Source: Bacteroides caecigallinarum
GTDB lineage: Bacteria; Bacteroidota; Bacteroidia; Bacteroidales; Bacteroidaceae
Length of the DNA: 42,379 nucleotides
Direction of reading: 5' to 3'
Assembly: GCF_016901995.1 (NCBI RefSeq)
Contig: NZ_JACJLE010000038.1
Coordinates: 1-42,379, forward strand
The position numbers and the translations under genes are program-made. The notes beneath the pieces were generated by a model. That model did no database searches. It was not told where the DNA came from and saw nothing but the letters and a program-made list of their open reading frames with translations. Of the stretch, positions 8,010-16,759 are shown one piece after another (position 1 is the stretch's first letter; each line of letters begins with the position of its first letter).

Positions 8010-8996
8010 CTACAATGCAAATGAAGCATTCAGATAAAAGTATGTCTGATTTTTAATCGAATTATCAGAAGGTTTCCATATTCTGAAATTAGGAGAGAGT
8101 CTGACATACTTTCCAAATTTTATTTCCAGACCGACAATACCAGCCATTCCATCCGATATTTTATCCCACGACTCTTTTGATGAAAGATAATCCCATCTGC
8201 CATACAAACCTAAGTTATTATTAATATTTACAGTCGCATAAACAGAACTTCCACATCTGTCTGCATCATTAACAAAGCCTGAATTCATCATCATATTATA
8301 TTCAGCACCTAAAGAAATAATTCTATTCCTGAAACCTGCAAAACATGCCAGGTTCGTCTCTCCCCTATACAATATTCCATCATCGGTCTTAACCCCATCG
8401 GCAGCTTCATTATACGAAGCATACGCCCTAAATACAAATCCATTTAAATACCCTACTGTAAAACCTACGCCATAAAGCAATCCGTCATTCACCTGCACTT
8501 GCTTATACCCTTCACCGTTCGCTACTATTCCGTCAAACGCAAGAAAATCATTAACCTTATATTCCGCCGAAACGGCTAGATCAGCACTGCTACCAAATCC
8601 ATATTCATCCTGAAAAGATTTCATCACATACCTCTTTTCCCAAAACGATTCCTGAAATTTGAACTGTGTAGTAGATATCATTCCACCGCTGAGAGTAAGC
8701 TCTCCACTCTTCCATCTTAGGAAAGCATTCTTAATGAAACCTATCCTATGACTATCGTTTACATCGTCCGATATTCCGAAATCCATCACAGCCTTTATCT
8801 CCAGATCTTGCGGCAGTTTATATCCGTATCCTATATATGCCCTTTCCAGCCCGAAACCTCTGTCTTTATTTGAAGAGCCAAATCCGGAATGAAAATCTGA
8901 AAATATCGTAATAACCGCTTCACCTTTACCATCATTGGCATATATATAACCTATAGACGAAACGACAAGAATTATAATCAAATATATGTTTTTCAT
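8010..8996 (-). CDS. porin-like outer-membrane beta-barrel protein
   Basis: 328 residues with an N-terminal signal peptide (MKNIYLIIILVVSSIGYIYA) and a mature region made of alternating amphipathic strands separated by turns rich in Gly, Asn and Asp. GFGLERAYIGYGYKLPQDLEIKAVMDFG, AFLRWKSGELTLSGGMISTTQF and repeated strands to the end fit a porin-like barrel of the kind used for uncharacterised Bacteroidetes OMPs. The C-terminus is YFYLNASFAL, so the last aromatic is two residues from the end. It follows glpT in the same direction after 103 bp of repeat-rich, hairpin-forming DNA, so it may be a separate unit or a weak read-through tail of the uptake operon. The solute is unknown. Confidence 0.7.
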   Translation of the reverse strand: MKNIYLIIILVVSSIGYIYANDGKGEAVITIFSDFHSGFGSSNKDRGFGLERAYIGYGYKLPQDLEIKAVMDFGISDDVNDSHRIGFIKNAFLRWKSGELTLSGGMISTTQFKFQESFWEKRYVMKSFQDEYGFGSSADLAVSAEYKVNDFLAFDGIVANGEGYKQVQVNDGLLYGVGFTVGYLNGFVFRAYASYNEAADGVKTDDGILYRGETNLACFAGFRNRIISLGAEYNMMMNSGFVNDADRCGSSVYATVNINNNLGLYGRWDYLSSKESWDKISDGMAGIVGLEIKFGKYVRLSPNFRIWKPSDNSIKNQTYFYLNASFAL

Positions 8997-9002
8997 TTAT
9001 AT

Positions 9003-9092
9003 GAAGTTAAAGAAGTTGAGAAGGTAATAAAGTTGAAAAAGTTAGAGAAGGATTATACTTTAACTTCAAACTATAACTTCTCTAACTTCTTC
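9003..9092. repeat. interleaved inverted repeats between glpT and the OMP gene
   Basis: Low-complexity DNA built from GAAGTT(A/G)-type words. GAAGTTAAAG (9003-9012) pairs perfectly with CTTTAACTTC (9058-9067), and GAAAAAGTTAGAGAAG (9035-9050) pairs with 9077-9092 with one mismatch. The two stems interleave, so they are either mutually exclusive or form a pseudoknot. The second, with no strong T-run, could serve as a terminator or attenuator after glpT on the minus strand. Confidence 0.6.
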
Positions 9093-9099
9093 AAATAAA

Positions 9100-10449
9100 T
9101 TATTCCTTTGGTGCCTTTGCATTCCAAACCATTAAGGCACAAAGTACAGACAGTAGAGCCGCACCTATCCAGAACCAGTTGATTGCAGTAAAGTCATAAA
9201 CCTCAACACCATTAACCATCGACTTATGACCTTCTATCAACACACCACTCATCACGTCCTGCACACCGGCACCTACATAGCTAGCAATGCCTACAACACC
9301 CAAAGCTGCGCCAGAAGCATTTCTCGGCGCAATATCAACAGCCATCAATCCACCTAGGAAACAAAGCAGGACACCAATACTAAGCCCAAACAAAACCATA
9401 GCCAAGGCATCAATCCATAGATGCGTACCTGGGACTAGCAAAAACAAACACAAGGCCAACACATTAAGCAAACCAAATATCAGTGCAGGAGCATTTCTCT
9501 TGCCGCCAAACAACTTGTCTGAAACAAATCCCGACAACACCGTACCAACTATTCCACATACAGAATTTATGGAAATAATAAAACTGGCATCCAATGTGCT
9601 ATACCCTTTCTGCGCTTCCAGATAGAACACTCCCCAACTGTTTACCGCATAACGGCTGATATACATAAAGGCACTTGACAATGCTAGAATCCATATTGCA
9701 GGCATGAGCAAAACCTGTTTCTGTGCCTTGTTATAATCGGCAGTCTCCGTTTCAGTCATCACCTTCTTCTCTTTAAGCTGGTTCACAGGCGGCAGTCCCT
9801 TACTTTGCGGATTATCATGGAAGAATTGCCAGATTACCAATGCCCCAACTATACCTACCATACCGGCACCCCAGAAACCATATCTCCATCCCCATGCAGA
9901 GACTACAGAAGCTACGATTATGAATGTAAGGGCCTCACCGATGTTATGACTGGCAGACCAGAAACCGTAAAACGAGCCTCGTTCCTTATCGTCAAACCAA
10001 CGCGACAATCCCACTACACATGAAGCTGCCCCCATAGACTGGAACCATCCGCTTATACCCCATAATACGGCAAACAATATAAACGAATTAACAAATCCCA
10101 GGCAAAGATTGACTAATGCTGTAACAAGAAGTCCCGTTGACATAAATCTGTTTATATTACTTCTGTCAGCCAGGAAACCATTTGTGAATTTACCAATAGC
10201 ATACGTAAAGAAAAGCACAGACCCAATTATTCCAAGTTCCGTTTCGGAGAATACACCTTCTTCCACAATAGGTTTCTTAACTACATTAAGACTCAGCCTG
10301 CAAACATAGTACATCCCATATCCCAAAGTGGCAGAGAGAAACGTTGACCATTTGTAATAAGTCATCTTCCTTCTTTGTTCATCGGGCGAAGCAAAGCTAC
10401 AAGGTCTCGCTTTCGAGACCCTGTAAAAATTCAGTATAGACCTAAACAT
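9100..10449 (-). CDS. glpT: glycerol-3-phosphate transporter, GlpT/UhpT (OPA) family
   Basis: 449-residue inner-membrane MFS protein of the organophosphate:phosphate antiporter family with about 12 membrane helices. The helix-1 motif GYGMYYVCRLSLNVVKKP (about 43-60) places an Arg (R51) where E. coli GlpT has its substrate-binding R45, and YISRYAVNSWGVFYLE (263-278) places R266 where GlpT has R269. GFLADRSNINRFM is the MFS loop 2-3 motif. It starts 8 bp after the stop of a glycerophosphodiester phosphodiesterase, which would supply glycerol-3-phosphate, supporting GlpT over the sugar-phosphate sensor UhpC. Last gene of the tight minus-strand run. Confidence 0.88.
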   Translation of the reverse strand: MFRSILNFYRVSKARPCSFASPDEQRRKMTYYKWSTFLSATLGYGMYYVCRLSLNVVKKPIVEEGVFSETELGIIGSVLFFTYAIGKFTNGFLADRSNINRFMSTGLLVTALVNLCLGFVNSFILFAVLWGISGWFQSMGAASCVVGLSRWFDDKERGSFYGFWSASHNIGEALTFIIVASVVSAWGWRYGFWGAGMVGIVGALVIWQFFHDNPQSKGLPPVNQLKEKKVMTETETADYNKAQKQVLLMPAIWILALSSAFMYISRYAVNSWGVFYLEAQKGYSTLDASFIISINSVCGIVGTVLSGFVSDKLFGGKRNAPALIFGLLNVLALCLFLLVPGTHLWIDALAMVLFGLSIGVLLCFLGGLMAVDIAPRNASGAALGVVGIASYVGAGVQDVMSGVLIEGHKSMVNGVEVYDFTAINWFWIGAALLSVLCALMVWNAKAPKE

Positions 10450-10457
10450 AACTAAAT

Positions 10458-11357
10458 CTATTTATGTAACCTATTGACCCTAAGATAATCCAGCAATAAC
10501 GCAGGTCTGTCAGTCTGAATCAACTTTGCTCCCTGATTTATAACCCATCCCCAGCTTTCTTCCGGTTCTTTAAGTTCCACAGCCCTGTCGTCATCATGTC
10601 CTCCGCACAGTTCGGGCCAAAGGGTATTGATAAAGATTTTAGCTCCGCTATCTTTTACCTTCTTTATCAATCTAAGGACTTCAGGCGAATCATCCTTGAA
10701 TACCAGTTCGAACGCCACTGGTTTAAGGTTTTTGAGATAGTCGTCAATAATCTTTTCCGCACCTTTCTTGTTCAGATTAACGACAGGCATAAATACCATT
10801 TTCTCCAATACCTCACCATTTTCCTCCACAACCTTTTCATAAGGATGGTCTGATTTCATCACACACTGGTTCACAGTACCGGTCTTTTCGAGTATGGCGT
10901 ATGCTTCCTTAAAGTAATCATATCCTTTGTCAACATTTACCATTACTTTACCTTTACATAATAGCATTACTTCTTCGAAGGTTGGGACTTTGTGGCGGGT
11001 CTTACATCCTGCTCCGTTTTTCAAAACAAGTTTCTTAATTTGATCTAAAGTATAATCACTTGCCATCCCTTTACCATTAGTTGTCCTATTTAAAGTTCTG
11101 TCATGCATAACTATCAATTGACCATCTTTAGTCTTATTCAAATCAATTTCCACCATATCCACACCCATGTCTATGCAATTCTGAATTGCTTGCAACGAGT
11201 TTTCGGGCGCATTACGCCAGTCGGCACGATGAGAAACCACCAAAACAGACTCAGATGCCGGTTTTTCGAAATCCTGTAAAATATTATTTACAGTTTGTTG
11301 TGCATAGCATCCTACAGATGCCATAAATAAGAGTATGAAATATACAATTCTTTTCAT
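10458..11357 (-). CDS. periplasmic glycerophosphodiester phosphodiesterase
   Basis: 299-residue GDPD-family enzyme with a signal peptide (MKRIVYFILLFMASVGCYAQ). It hydrolyses glycerophosphodiesters to glycerol-3-phosphate and an alcohol. The catalytic set is intact: H43-R44 in SHRADW, E52 in APENS, E70 and D72 in VEIDL, and H85-D86 in VMHDRTLNRTT. The short insertion between strands typical of GDPDs follows; the C-terminus has LIQTDRPALLLDYL, where the family usually has a (T/Q)(D/N)xP element. The start overlaps the upstream lipoprotein gene by four bases (ATGA), and glpT begins 8 bp later, so product formation and import are encoded together. Confidence 0.93.
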   Translation of the reverse strand: MKRIVYFILLFMASVGCYAQQTVNNILQDFEKPASESVLVVSHRADWRNAPENSLQAIQNCIDMGVDMVEIDLNKTKDGQLIVMHDRTLNRTTNGKGMASDYTLDQIKKLVLKNGAGCKTRHKVPTFEEVMLLCKGKVMVNVDKGYDYFKEAYAILEKTGTVNQCVMKSDHPYEKVVEENGEVLEKMVFMPVVNLNKKGAEKIIDDYLKNLKPVAFELVFKDDSPEVLRLIKKVKDSGAKIFINTLWPELCGGHDDDRAVELKEPEESWGWVINQGAKLIQTDRPALLLDYLRVNRLHK

Positions 11358-12418
11358 ATTGCCGAATTTAATTTATTATTCTTCCATATTAATTTCTCTC
11401 CCCACATTGGGACGTATGTCTGCTCACAATTAATTTGTGATGCCCTTTCCAACGCCATCGGCAGACTCCATCTTGAGTTTTCCACATCTGCATGTGTTAG
11501 TTCCAGAATATGAGACAACAAAACATAATCAGGAACAACTTGTCCACTTCCATCACCAATTATACGATTTTCAGTCAATGCGTCTGGTGCGTATCTTGGA
11601 ATCAATATATTAACCCTATTGAGAATATTAGTAAATTGTGAAGGTTTATAGTTTGAATCCCCTGTATGCATAATAGTAAGGTTACCACTGTCATTTCCAC
11701 AATCAATTGAAAATACTGTTACGAAATTCGATAATCCGGAATTATTATGATCAGTTATAGAAGTACGTATAGAAACTTTACCTATGGTATAGTTAGAAGA
11801 TTTCTTTGAATAATATTCTTTACTTTCTTCTATAAAGTTAGATATCACAGGTTTCCCTTCTGCCAACATAGCTTCTATCAGCTTAGTATCATAATGGTCC
11901 TGGTGATTATGCGTAAGACAAAGAAAATCCAAATAAGGGGCCAACTTCTCTGCCCATCTGTGCATAATATCAATTGCAAAACAACATGAAGGCGTTTTTA
12001 CCACATATCCCATATTATACAACATCCATATATGCGCTGTTCCATCCTCTACTTGTTCTTCCTTAATATCATTTAGAATCCTGTCAAATGCATACCTGTA
12101 ATAATAAAGCAATACATCATATTTCTCCTTATTTTCAGAAGTAAGATTGATACTTTTAAGATAACTCTCAAAATAATCTGACGTACACTTATCGGCATAT
12201 TCCTGTATTCTTTCAAAAGCCAATATTCTATTTTCGTCAAGAGGCTGTTCTTGTAAAGGCGAAGTAGCCCACAATGATTCTGCCAACTCCTTTCCTTCTT
12301 TTTGTTGAACAGTCAATTCTTCTGAAGGTTTTTCAATTTCCTCTTTTGTTTCTTTACTACAAGAAGAAAGAAGTAACACTACGAATAGTAAAGAATAACA
12401 AAACGATAATCTTCTCAT
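11354..12418 (-). CDS. metallo-beta-lactamase-fold lipoprotein
   Basis: 354-residue lipoprotein (lipobox LLLSSC, C20; then KETKEEIEK). Residues 25-125 are helical and charged. From about 130 a metallo-beta-lactamase fold follows with the metal motif H170-N-H172-Q-D174-H175 in LCLTHNHQDHYD and a second metal ligand region, IMHTGDSNYKP (about 250). The motif is the HxHxDH of the UlaG/NAPE-PLD branch, whose members act on phosphodiesters or lactones. Its place between an exported TIM-barrel protein and a GDPD makes phosphodiester cleavage an attractive guess, but the substrate is not shown by sequence. It overlaps the GDPD start by four bases and lies 9 bp from the preceding gene. Confidence 0.75.
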   Translation of the reverse strand: MRRLSFCYSLLFVVLLLSSCSKETKEEIEKPSEELTVQQKEGKELAESLWATSPLQEQPLDENRILAFERIQEYADKCTSDYFESYLKSINLTSENKEKYDVLLYYYRYAFDRILNDIKEEQVEDGTAHIWMLYNMGYVVKTPSCCFAIDIMHRWAEKLAPYLDFLCLTHNHQDHYDTKLIEAMLAEGKPVISNFIEESKEYYSKKSSNYTIGKVSIRTSITDHNNSGLSNFVTVFSIDCGNDSGNLTIMHTGDSNYKPSQFTNILNRVNILIPRYAPDALTENRIIGDGSGQVVPDYVLLSHILELTHADVENSRWSLPMALERASQINCEQTYVPMWGEKLIWKNNKLNSAI

Positions 12419-12427
12419 TTTCCTATT

Positions 12428-13312
12428 TCATTTTAAAACCTGACTACGAATATTATGAAAACTAGTTTTTATCTGTTCCGGAGTCAAACGTTTATTATTT
12501 GCTAATCTATCTTTTGTCGCCTCATACATGAACACACCGTTATAACCGACTTTTTGCAATGACAATACCAATTCTTTCCAATCAATATCCCCTTGTGTCG
12601 GCAACCAATGACATTCATTATTAAAATCAAAATCAGAAGCGTGAATTGTACCTATATAATCACCTAACACATCTATAAAATGTTGTGTCGTTCCACCAAA
12701 GTAATGATTTGTATCAAAACAAACTTTCAAACCCGGTATATCTTTAATTATAAACAATAACTCCTCAGGTGTATTTCCAAGACAAGTACGAGGTAAATTC
12801 TCTATACAAAGCTGAAGTTTAAGGCTATCCGCACATTCTTTAAGCTGTTTAATAGATTCCTTGGTATTCTTCAATCGTTCACCTCTTTCTTCATCTGATA
12901 TAGGCTCTGAACTTGGATGAAGGACTAATCTTTGCGGATTGAAAACAGCAGCCTGCTTTATCATTTTTGCCATAAACTTAACATTTTCCTTACGCAAAGA
13001 ATCGTTTAATACGGAAATATCAAGTGTCCTTGAAAAAGGAAGATGTATTGACCAGACATTTATACCAGCACTATCAACTTTCAATTTCATATTCTGAATA
13101 CGTTGAATTACTTCATCAGCAGGAACTCCTCTGTAAAATTGATTAAACGCTACTTCTATAAAATCTATTCCATGAATTTTCGCATTCTTAAAATCTTCAA
13201 CTTTTGGGTTCTTCCACAATGCAGATGTCGTTCCAACCTTGTACTCAAAATCTTGCGAAAAAAGATTAGAAGATAGAACAAAAAAAGATATTAAAATTAA
13301 GTGCACTTTCAT
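12428..13312 (-). CDS. exported TIM-barrel epimerase/isomerase-like protein
   Basis: 294-residue AP_endonuc_2-type TIM barrel (xylose-isomerase-like superfamily: sugar-phosphate isomerases/epimerases). I chose the ATG at 13312, since it opens a clean signal peptide (MKVHLILISFFVLSSNLFSQ); an upstream in-frame start at 13357 would add 15 residues and break it. Metal-ligand strands are visible: CIENLPR (Glu), VCFDTNHYFG (Asp), IHASDFDF (His/Asp) and VFMYEATKD (Glu), with WSIHLPF and RLVLHPSSEP on earlier strands. Export is unusual for a family best known for cytoplasmic sugar enzymes, and implies a periplasmic substrate. It follows the FN3/propeller gene after a spacer with a 13-bp inverted repeat. 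Confidence 0.82.
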   Translation of the reverse strand: MKVHLILISFFVLSSNLFSQDFEYKVGTTSALWKNPKVEDFKNAKIHGIDFIEVAFNQFYRGVPADEVIQRIQNMKLKVDSAGINVWSIHLPFSRTLDISVLNDSLRKENVKFMAKMIKQAAVFNPQRLVLHPSSEPISDEERGERLKNTKESIKQLKECADSLKLQLCIENLPRTCLGNTPEELLFIIKDIPGLKVCFDTNHYFGGTTQHFIDVLGDYIGTIHASDFDFNNECHWLPTQGDIDWKELVLSLQKVGYNGVFMYEATKDRLANNKRLTPEQIKTSFHNIRSQVLK

Positions 13313-13328
13313 TTTACACAATTTTTTA

Positions 13329-13379
13329 ATGCTGTTTAAACAGTATTTAAAAACCATTTAAACACCGTTTAAACAGCAT
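13329..13379. terminator. 13-bp inverted repeat inside the uptake operon
   Basis: ATGCTGTTTAAAC (13329-13341) and GTTTAAACAGCAT (13367-13379) are perfect inverted repeats around a 25-base loop that holds two more TTTAAA-containing words. The T-run at 13322-13327 follows it on the minus strand (as A-run on the transcript side it is reversed), so it may act as an attenuator or RNA-processing site between the SusCD part and the enzyme part rather than a full terminator. Confidence 0.5.
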
Positions 13380-13386
13380 AATTTTA

Positions 13387-15327
13387 CTAATATTGGTTAG
13401 TTCCGTGAATATTACCACCTCTACAGCTCCATGTTGATGTTTCAGGACCTGCAAATACCGGTATAGCAACTACATTACCTCCAATATAACCAACATACAA
13501 ATTCTTATCTGGACCGACTGTCATACCTGCCATTACTTTCTTGTTGTCACCTGAAGCGTCTGTTGTCATATTCCAAACCTCTTCACCAGTAGATGTATCA
13601 ACGGCATGTATAATACCATTAGATGCACCGAAATATATGATACCTTTTTCATCCAATACCGGAAAACAGTACGTCAAAGCCGCCCCAGCATTAAATTCCC
13701 ATTCAAGTTCGCCCAAAGAATTAACTGCATAAAGAGATTTACCACCTTTATCAACAAAATATACATTACCGTTTTTATCTACGACCGGAGCATATGCATC
13801 ACCATTAGCAGGAACAGTCCATTTAATACTTCCGTCCGCTGTATTTATAGCAACAAGTCCTGCTCCAGATATTTGAGCAGCATATAATGTAGAGCCATCA
13901 ATAGCAAATGAACCAATCTCCGTTACTGCAGCAGAAGCCCTCCATAATTGTTCTCCTTCGTGGTTAAACGCATATATATAGCTTCTTGTTCCTACATAAA
14001 TCCTGCCATCTTTGTCTATTGCTACAGCACCAGCTTTATTAGCTGTTCCTTCCAAATTCTGACTCCAAATTTTACTTCCGTCTGATGTATTAATGGCATG
14101 AAATACATTGTCACCATCAAGAATATAAACAATGTTTCCATCACCTTTCACTGCCGGGAAACAATCCAGATTCTTATTTGTAGCACCTGTGTCATACAAC
14201 CATTTCTGACTGCCATCAGCTTTTACTGCATAAAGTTTTCCGTCACGTGCACCTTGATATATAACATCATCAGGTCCTACAGCTGAACCACCTCCATAAG
14301 TGATGCTTGTAATGTCAAAATCCCATTTTTTAGAACCATCAATCTTATTATATGCATTAAGATTTCCTTTCTGATTAGAAGTAGGCAAATAGAATGTATT
14401 TCCATCCATAGAGAATACAGGATTGGAAGTCTTTATATAACAACCAGTATTTTGTTCCCAACTCTTTGATATTACATAAATTGTCTTTTCAGCCTCTTCT
14501 ACTTGATCATCAGAGTAAACAACCTGGATTTTAATAGTATATTCACCACCATTAGTATAAGATTTTTCAACAGAATTTCCCTGTCCCTGCGTGTTATCTC
14601 CAAATGTCCAATTCACAAACCTGATTTCGCCCATGAAATACATATCATTATACGATAATGATATTGATTCTCCTGCAAGAAGATATGCTTTAAATCCGTT
14701 TATAGGTTCAATATATCCCGGTGTTACTTTTGCAACAACAGCCTCAGAATCTCCCTTATCATACACTGCTTGTAAAGAGATGGTATATTCTGTTCCATTA
14801 TTTAGTTCAGAAACAATATAAGATTCTATATTTGCATCGTCTATTTCAATAACTTTATTTTCTGGTTCAACTGTTATCTTATATCCTTTTACATCTTCTG
14901 AAGGTTTATTCCATACCAATTTAACCTTTTGGTCACCTCCTATAACCTGATAATTAGCCGGTTCGACTCTTGAAGTAACAGGAGTAGCCTTAATTGACAC
15001 TCTTCCAGAACGTTTATCACCGTAAATTGCTTGTACGGCAAATGTATAAGAAACTTTATTAGTCAAATTCTCTACTGTGACTGTATTATTTTCAGTAATG
15101 ACATTTCCTCCTGACACTCCATTTACAGAAGGAGTCCATGATATATAGTACCCATCAGAAACTACATCCGACGGAACATCCCAGCTCAATGCCACCGCTT
15201 CATCCATCGGTGTCACAGACAAATTTGTGATTTCACATAAATTCCAGCTTGCTTGTGGTAATTCATCTTTGCATGACAATGTCAATAATGTAACCATCAT
15301 GCAAATGCCATATAATATCTTTTTCAT
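13387..15327 (-). CDS. SusCD-associated FN3-PKD-PQQ-propeller lipoprotein
   Basis: 646-residue lipoprotein (C19 in LLTLSC, followed by KDELP, a surface-export-like acidic stretch). Two fibronectin type III domains (about 30-115 and 118-205), a PKD-like domain (about 210-285, with VNWTFGDNTQGQG and GGEYTIKIQVVY), then a PQQ-type beta-propeller (about 290-635) with repeats such as DGSKKWDFDI, ADGSQKWLYDTG, SDGSKIWSQNL, ADGSIKWTVPANG and STGEEVWNMTT. No quinone-enzyme active site is evident, so the propeller is probably structural or ligand-binding. It starts 20 bp after SusD, the position held by SusE/F-like surface glycan-binding proteins, so I infer a surface ligand-binding role. Confidence 0.83.
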   Translation of the reverse strand: MKKILYGICMMVTLLTLSCKDELPQASWNLCEITNLSVTPMDEAVALSWDVPSDVVSDGYYISWTPSVNGVSGGNVITENNTVTVENLTNKVSYTFAVQAIYGDKRSGRVSIKATPVTSRVEPANYQVIGGDQKVKLVWNKPSEDVKGYKITVEPENKVIEIDDANIESYIVSELNNGTEYTISLQAVYDKGDSEAVVAKVTPGYIEPINGFKAYLLAGESISLSYNDMYFMGEIRFVNWTFGDNTQGQGNSVEKSYTNGGEYTIKIQVVYSDDQVEEAEKTIYVISKSWEQNTGCYIKTSNPVFSMDGNTFYLPTSNQKGNLNAYNKIDGSKKWDFDITSITYGGGSAVGPDDVIYQGARDGKLYAVKADGSQKWLYDTGATNKNLDCFPAVKGDGNIVYILDGDNVFHAINTSDGSKIWSQNLEGTANKAGAVAIDKDGRIYVGTRSYIYAFNHEGEQLWRASAAVTEIGSFAIDGSTLYAAQISGAGLVAINTADGSIKWTVPANGDAYAPVVDKNGNVYFVDKGGKSLYAVNSLGELEWEFNAGAALTYCFPVLDEKGIIYFGASNGIIHAVDTSTGEEVWNMTTDASGDNKKVMAGMTVGPDKNLYVGYIGGNVVAIPVFAGPETSTWSCRGGNIHGTNQY

Positions 15328-15347
15328 AATAATCTGTCTCCTATAAA

Positions 15348-16748
15348 TTAATTATTACCATAACCTGGGTTTTGCCATAAGATTTCAGTATTTCCTATTT
15401 TCTCTATCTCATTCTGTGGGATAGGGAACAAAAGCTGATAATCCTGAATATCAAAGCCCTCATTTCTCATTACTTCCTTAGCCAATCCCATACGAACCAA
15501 ATCATACCACCTATGTCCTTCGTAAGGAAACTCGCGCTGACGTTCATCAAGTATAGCCCTTCTAAATGAAGACTGATCAGGAAGATCAACATTGGAAAGT
15601 TTTCCCAAACCTGCACGTTCTCTTACATCATTTAATTGTTTCAATGCTACAGAACCTTCGGAAGCATCATAACCAATTTCATTCAACGCCTCAGCATACA
15701 TCAATAATACATCGGCATATCTCAACAATATCTGGTCATTACCTACCACATTGTAAGTATCACTTTTTACATCAAAAAACTTATTCATCAGGCAAACATT
15801 TGCTGCAGCATTGACATATGTAATCAAATCTTTTCTATCATCATTTGCTTCATAAGAATTTACCAAAGATGCAGACTGATTTGAATCATCCGTAAGGTTT
15901 GTTATACTATACCAATAACCGTGTCCTTCATTTTCAACATTCTTATTAAAACGTACTGCAAATATAATTTCCTTATTCATCTTGTTTTCAACATCAAAAA
16001 CTTTTGAAACAGGCTTTAAAAGTTCATACTTGCCTATCAACTGTGACAACACATCTCTTGCCAAATCCCATTTATGGAAAGTCAGATATACTTTACCAAG
16101 TAGAGCCATAGCTGCCCCTGAAGTTGCACGTCCCAAATCTTCACCTGAATAAGATTCCGGCAACATGTTTTCTTCAACGATAGTTTTCAAATCACCTCCA
16201 ATAAATTCTAACATCTGTTCATCAGTGGCACGTGATATTTTCATGGCTTCATCCACTGTCACAACTTTCTTAGTCACAGGTACTCCACCCCAAATACGAT
16301 ACATATTGAAATAATTCAACGCACGTATAAACATCGCTTCGCCTTTATATTGCTTTTTCTGGTTTTCATCAAAATCAGCAGCATCAATACGATCCAATAT
16401 CATATTACAACGATAAACATTGTTATTGAAATTAGCCCAATAATCATTCAATATACCATTTGAAGGCTTCTCAGTAAAATGATCTATATCATATCTGTCC
16501 TGCGTACCTGATGTAGGAGCACTAAGGTTCAAGTTATCACTCCTGTACTCGCAGCATTCCATATAAAAATTAACTTGAGTCTGTAACTTTGAATAACATC
16601 CTATAACAGCAACATTAAAATCACTTGCCGTTTGATAAACTTTATCTGTTACAACACTGGTTGAAGGCTCCAAGTCAAAGAAACTGTCAGAGCATGAAAT
16701 CAATGAAAGCGAAGCTGCCAATATTAATATGTAATTATATCTTTTCAT
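15348..16748 (-). CDS. SusD/RagB-family nutrient-binding lipoprotein
   Basis: 466-residue outer-membrane lipoprotein (C19 in LSLISC) that caps its SusC partner and captures ligand at the cell surface. Family hallmarks are FFDLEPSTSVVTDKVYQTASDFNVAVIGCY at the N-terminus (TPR-containing RagB/SusD fold), GEAMFIRALNYFNMYRIWGGVPVT, LLRYADVLLMYAEALNEIG, and the C-terminal RQREFPYEGHRWYDLVRMG and LFPIPQNEI. It begins 11 bp after the susC stop, an invariant pairing. The sequence alone does not reveal the ligand. Confidence 0.96.
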   Translation of the reverse strand: MKRYNYILILAASLSLISCSDSFFDLEPSTSVVTDKVYQTASDFNVAVIGCYSKLQTQVNFYMECCEYRSDNLNLSAPTSGTQDRYDIDHFTEKPSNGILNDYWANFNNNVYRCNMILDRIDAADFDENQKKQYKGEAMFIRALNYFNMYRIWGGVPVTKKVVTVDEAMKISRATDEQMLEFIGGDLKTIVEENMLPESYSGEDLGRATSGAAMALLGKVYLTFHKWDLARDVLSQLIGKYELLKPVSKVFDVENKMNKEIIFAVRFNKNVENEGHGYWYSITNLTDDSNQSASLVNSYEANDDRKDLITYVNAAANVCLMNKFFDVKSDTYNVVGNDQILLRYADVLLMYAEALNEIGYDASEGSVALKQLNDVRERAGLGKLSNVDLPDQSSFRRAILDERQREFPYEGHRWYDLVRMGLAKEVMRNEGFDIQDYQLLFPIPQNEIEKIGNTEILWQNPGYGNN

Positions 16749-16759
16749 AATAAATCATT

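Noticed and set aside
13313..13357. Upstream start for the TIM-barrel protein at 13357.
   Set aside because: It would add 15 residues ahead of an otherwise clean signal peptide and overlaps the inverted repeat at 13329-13379.
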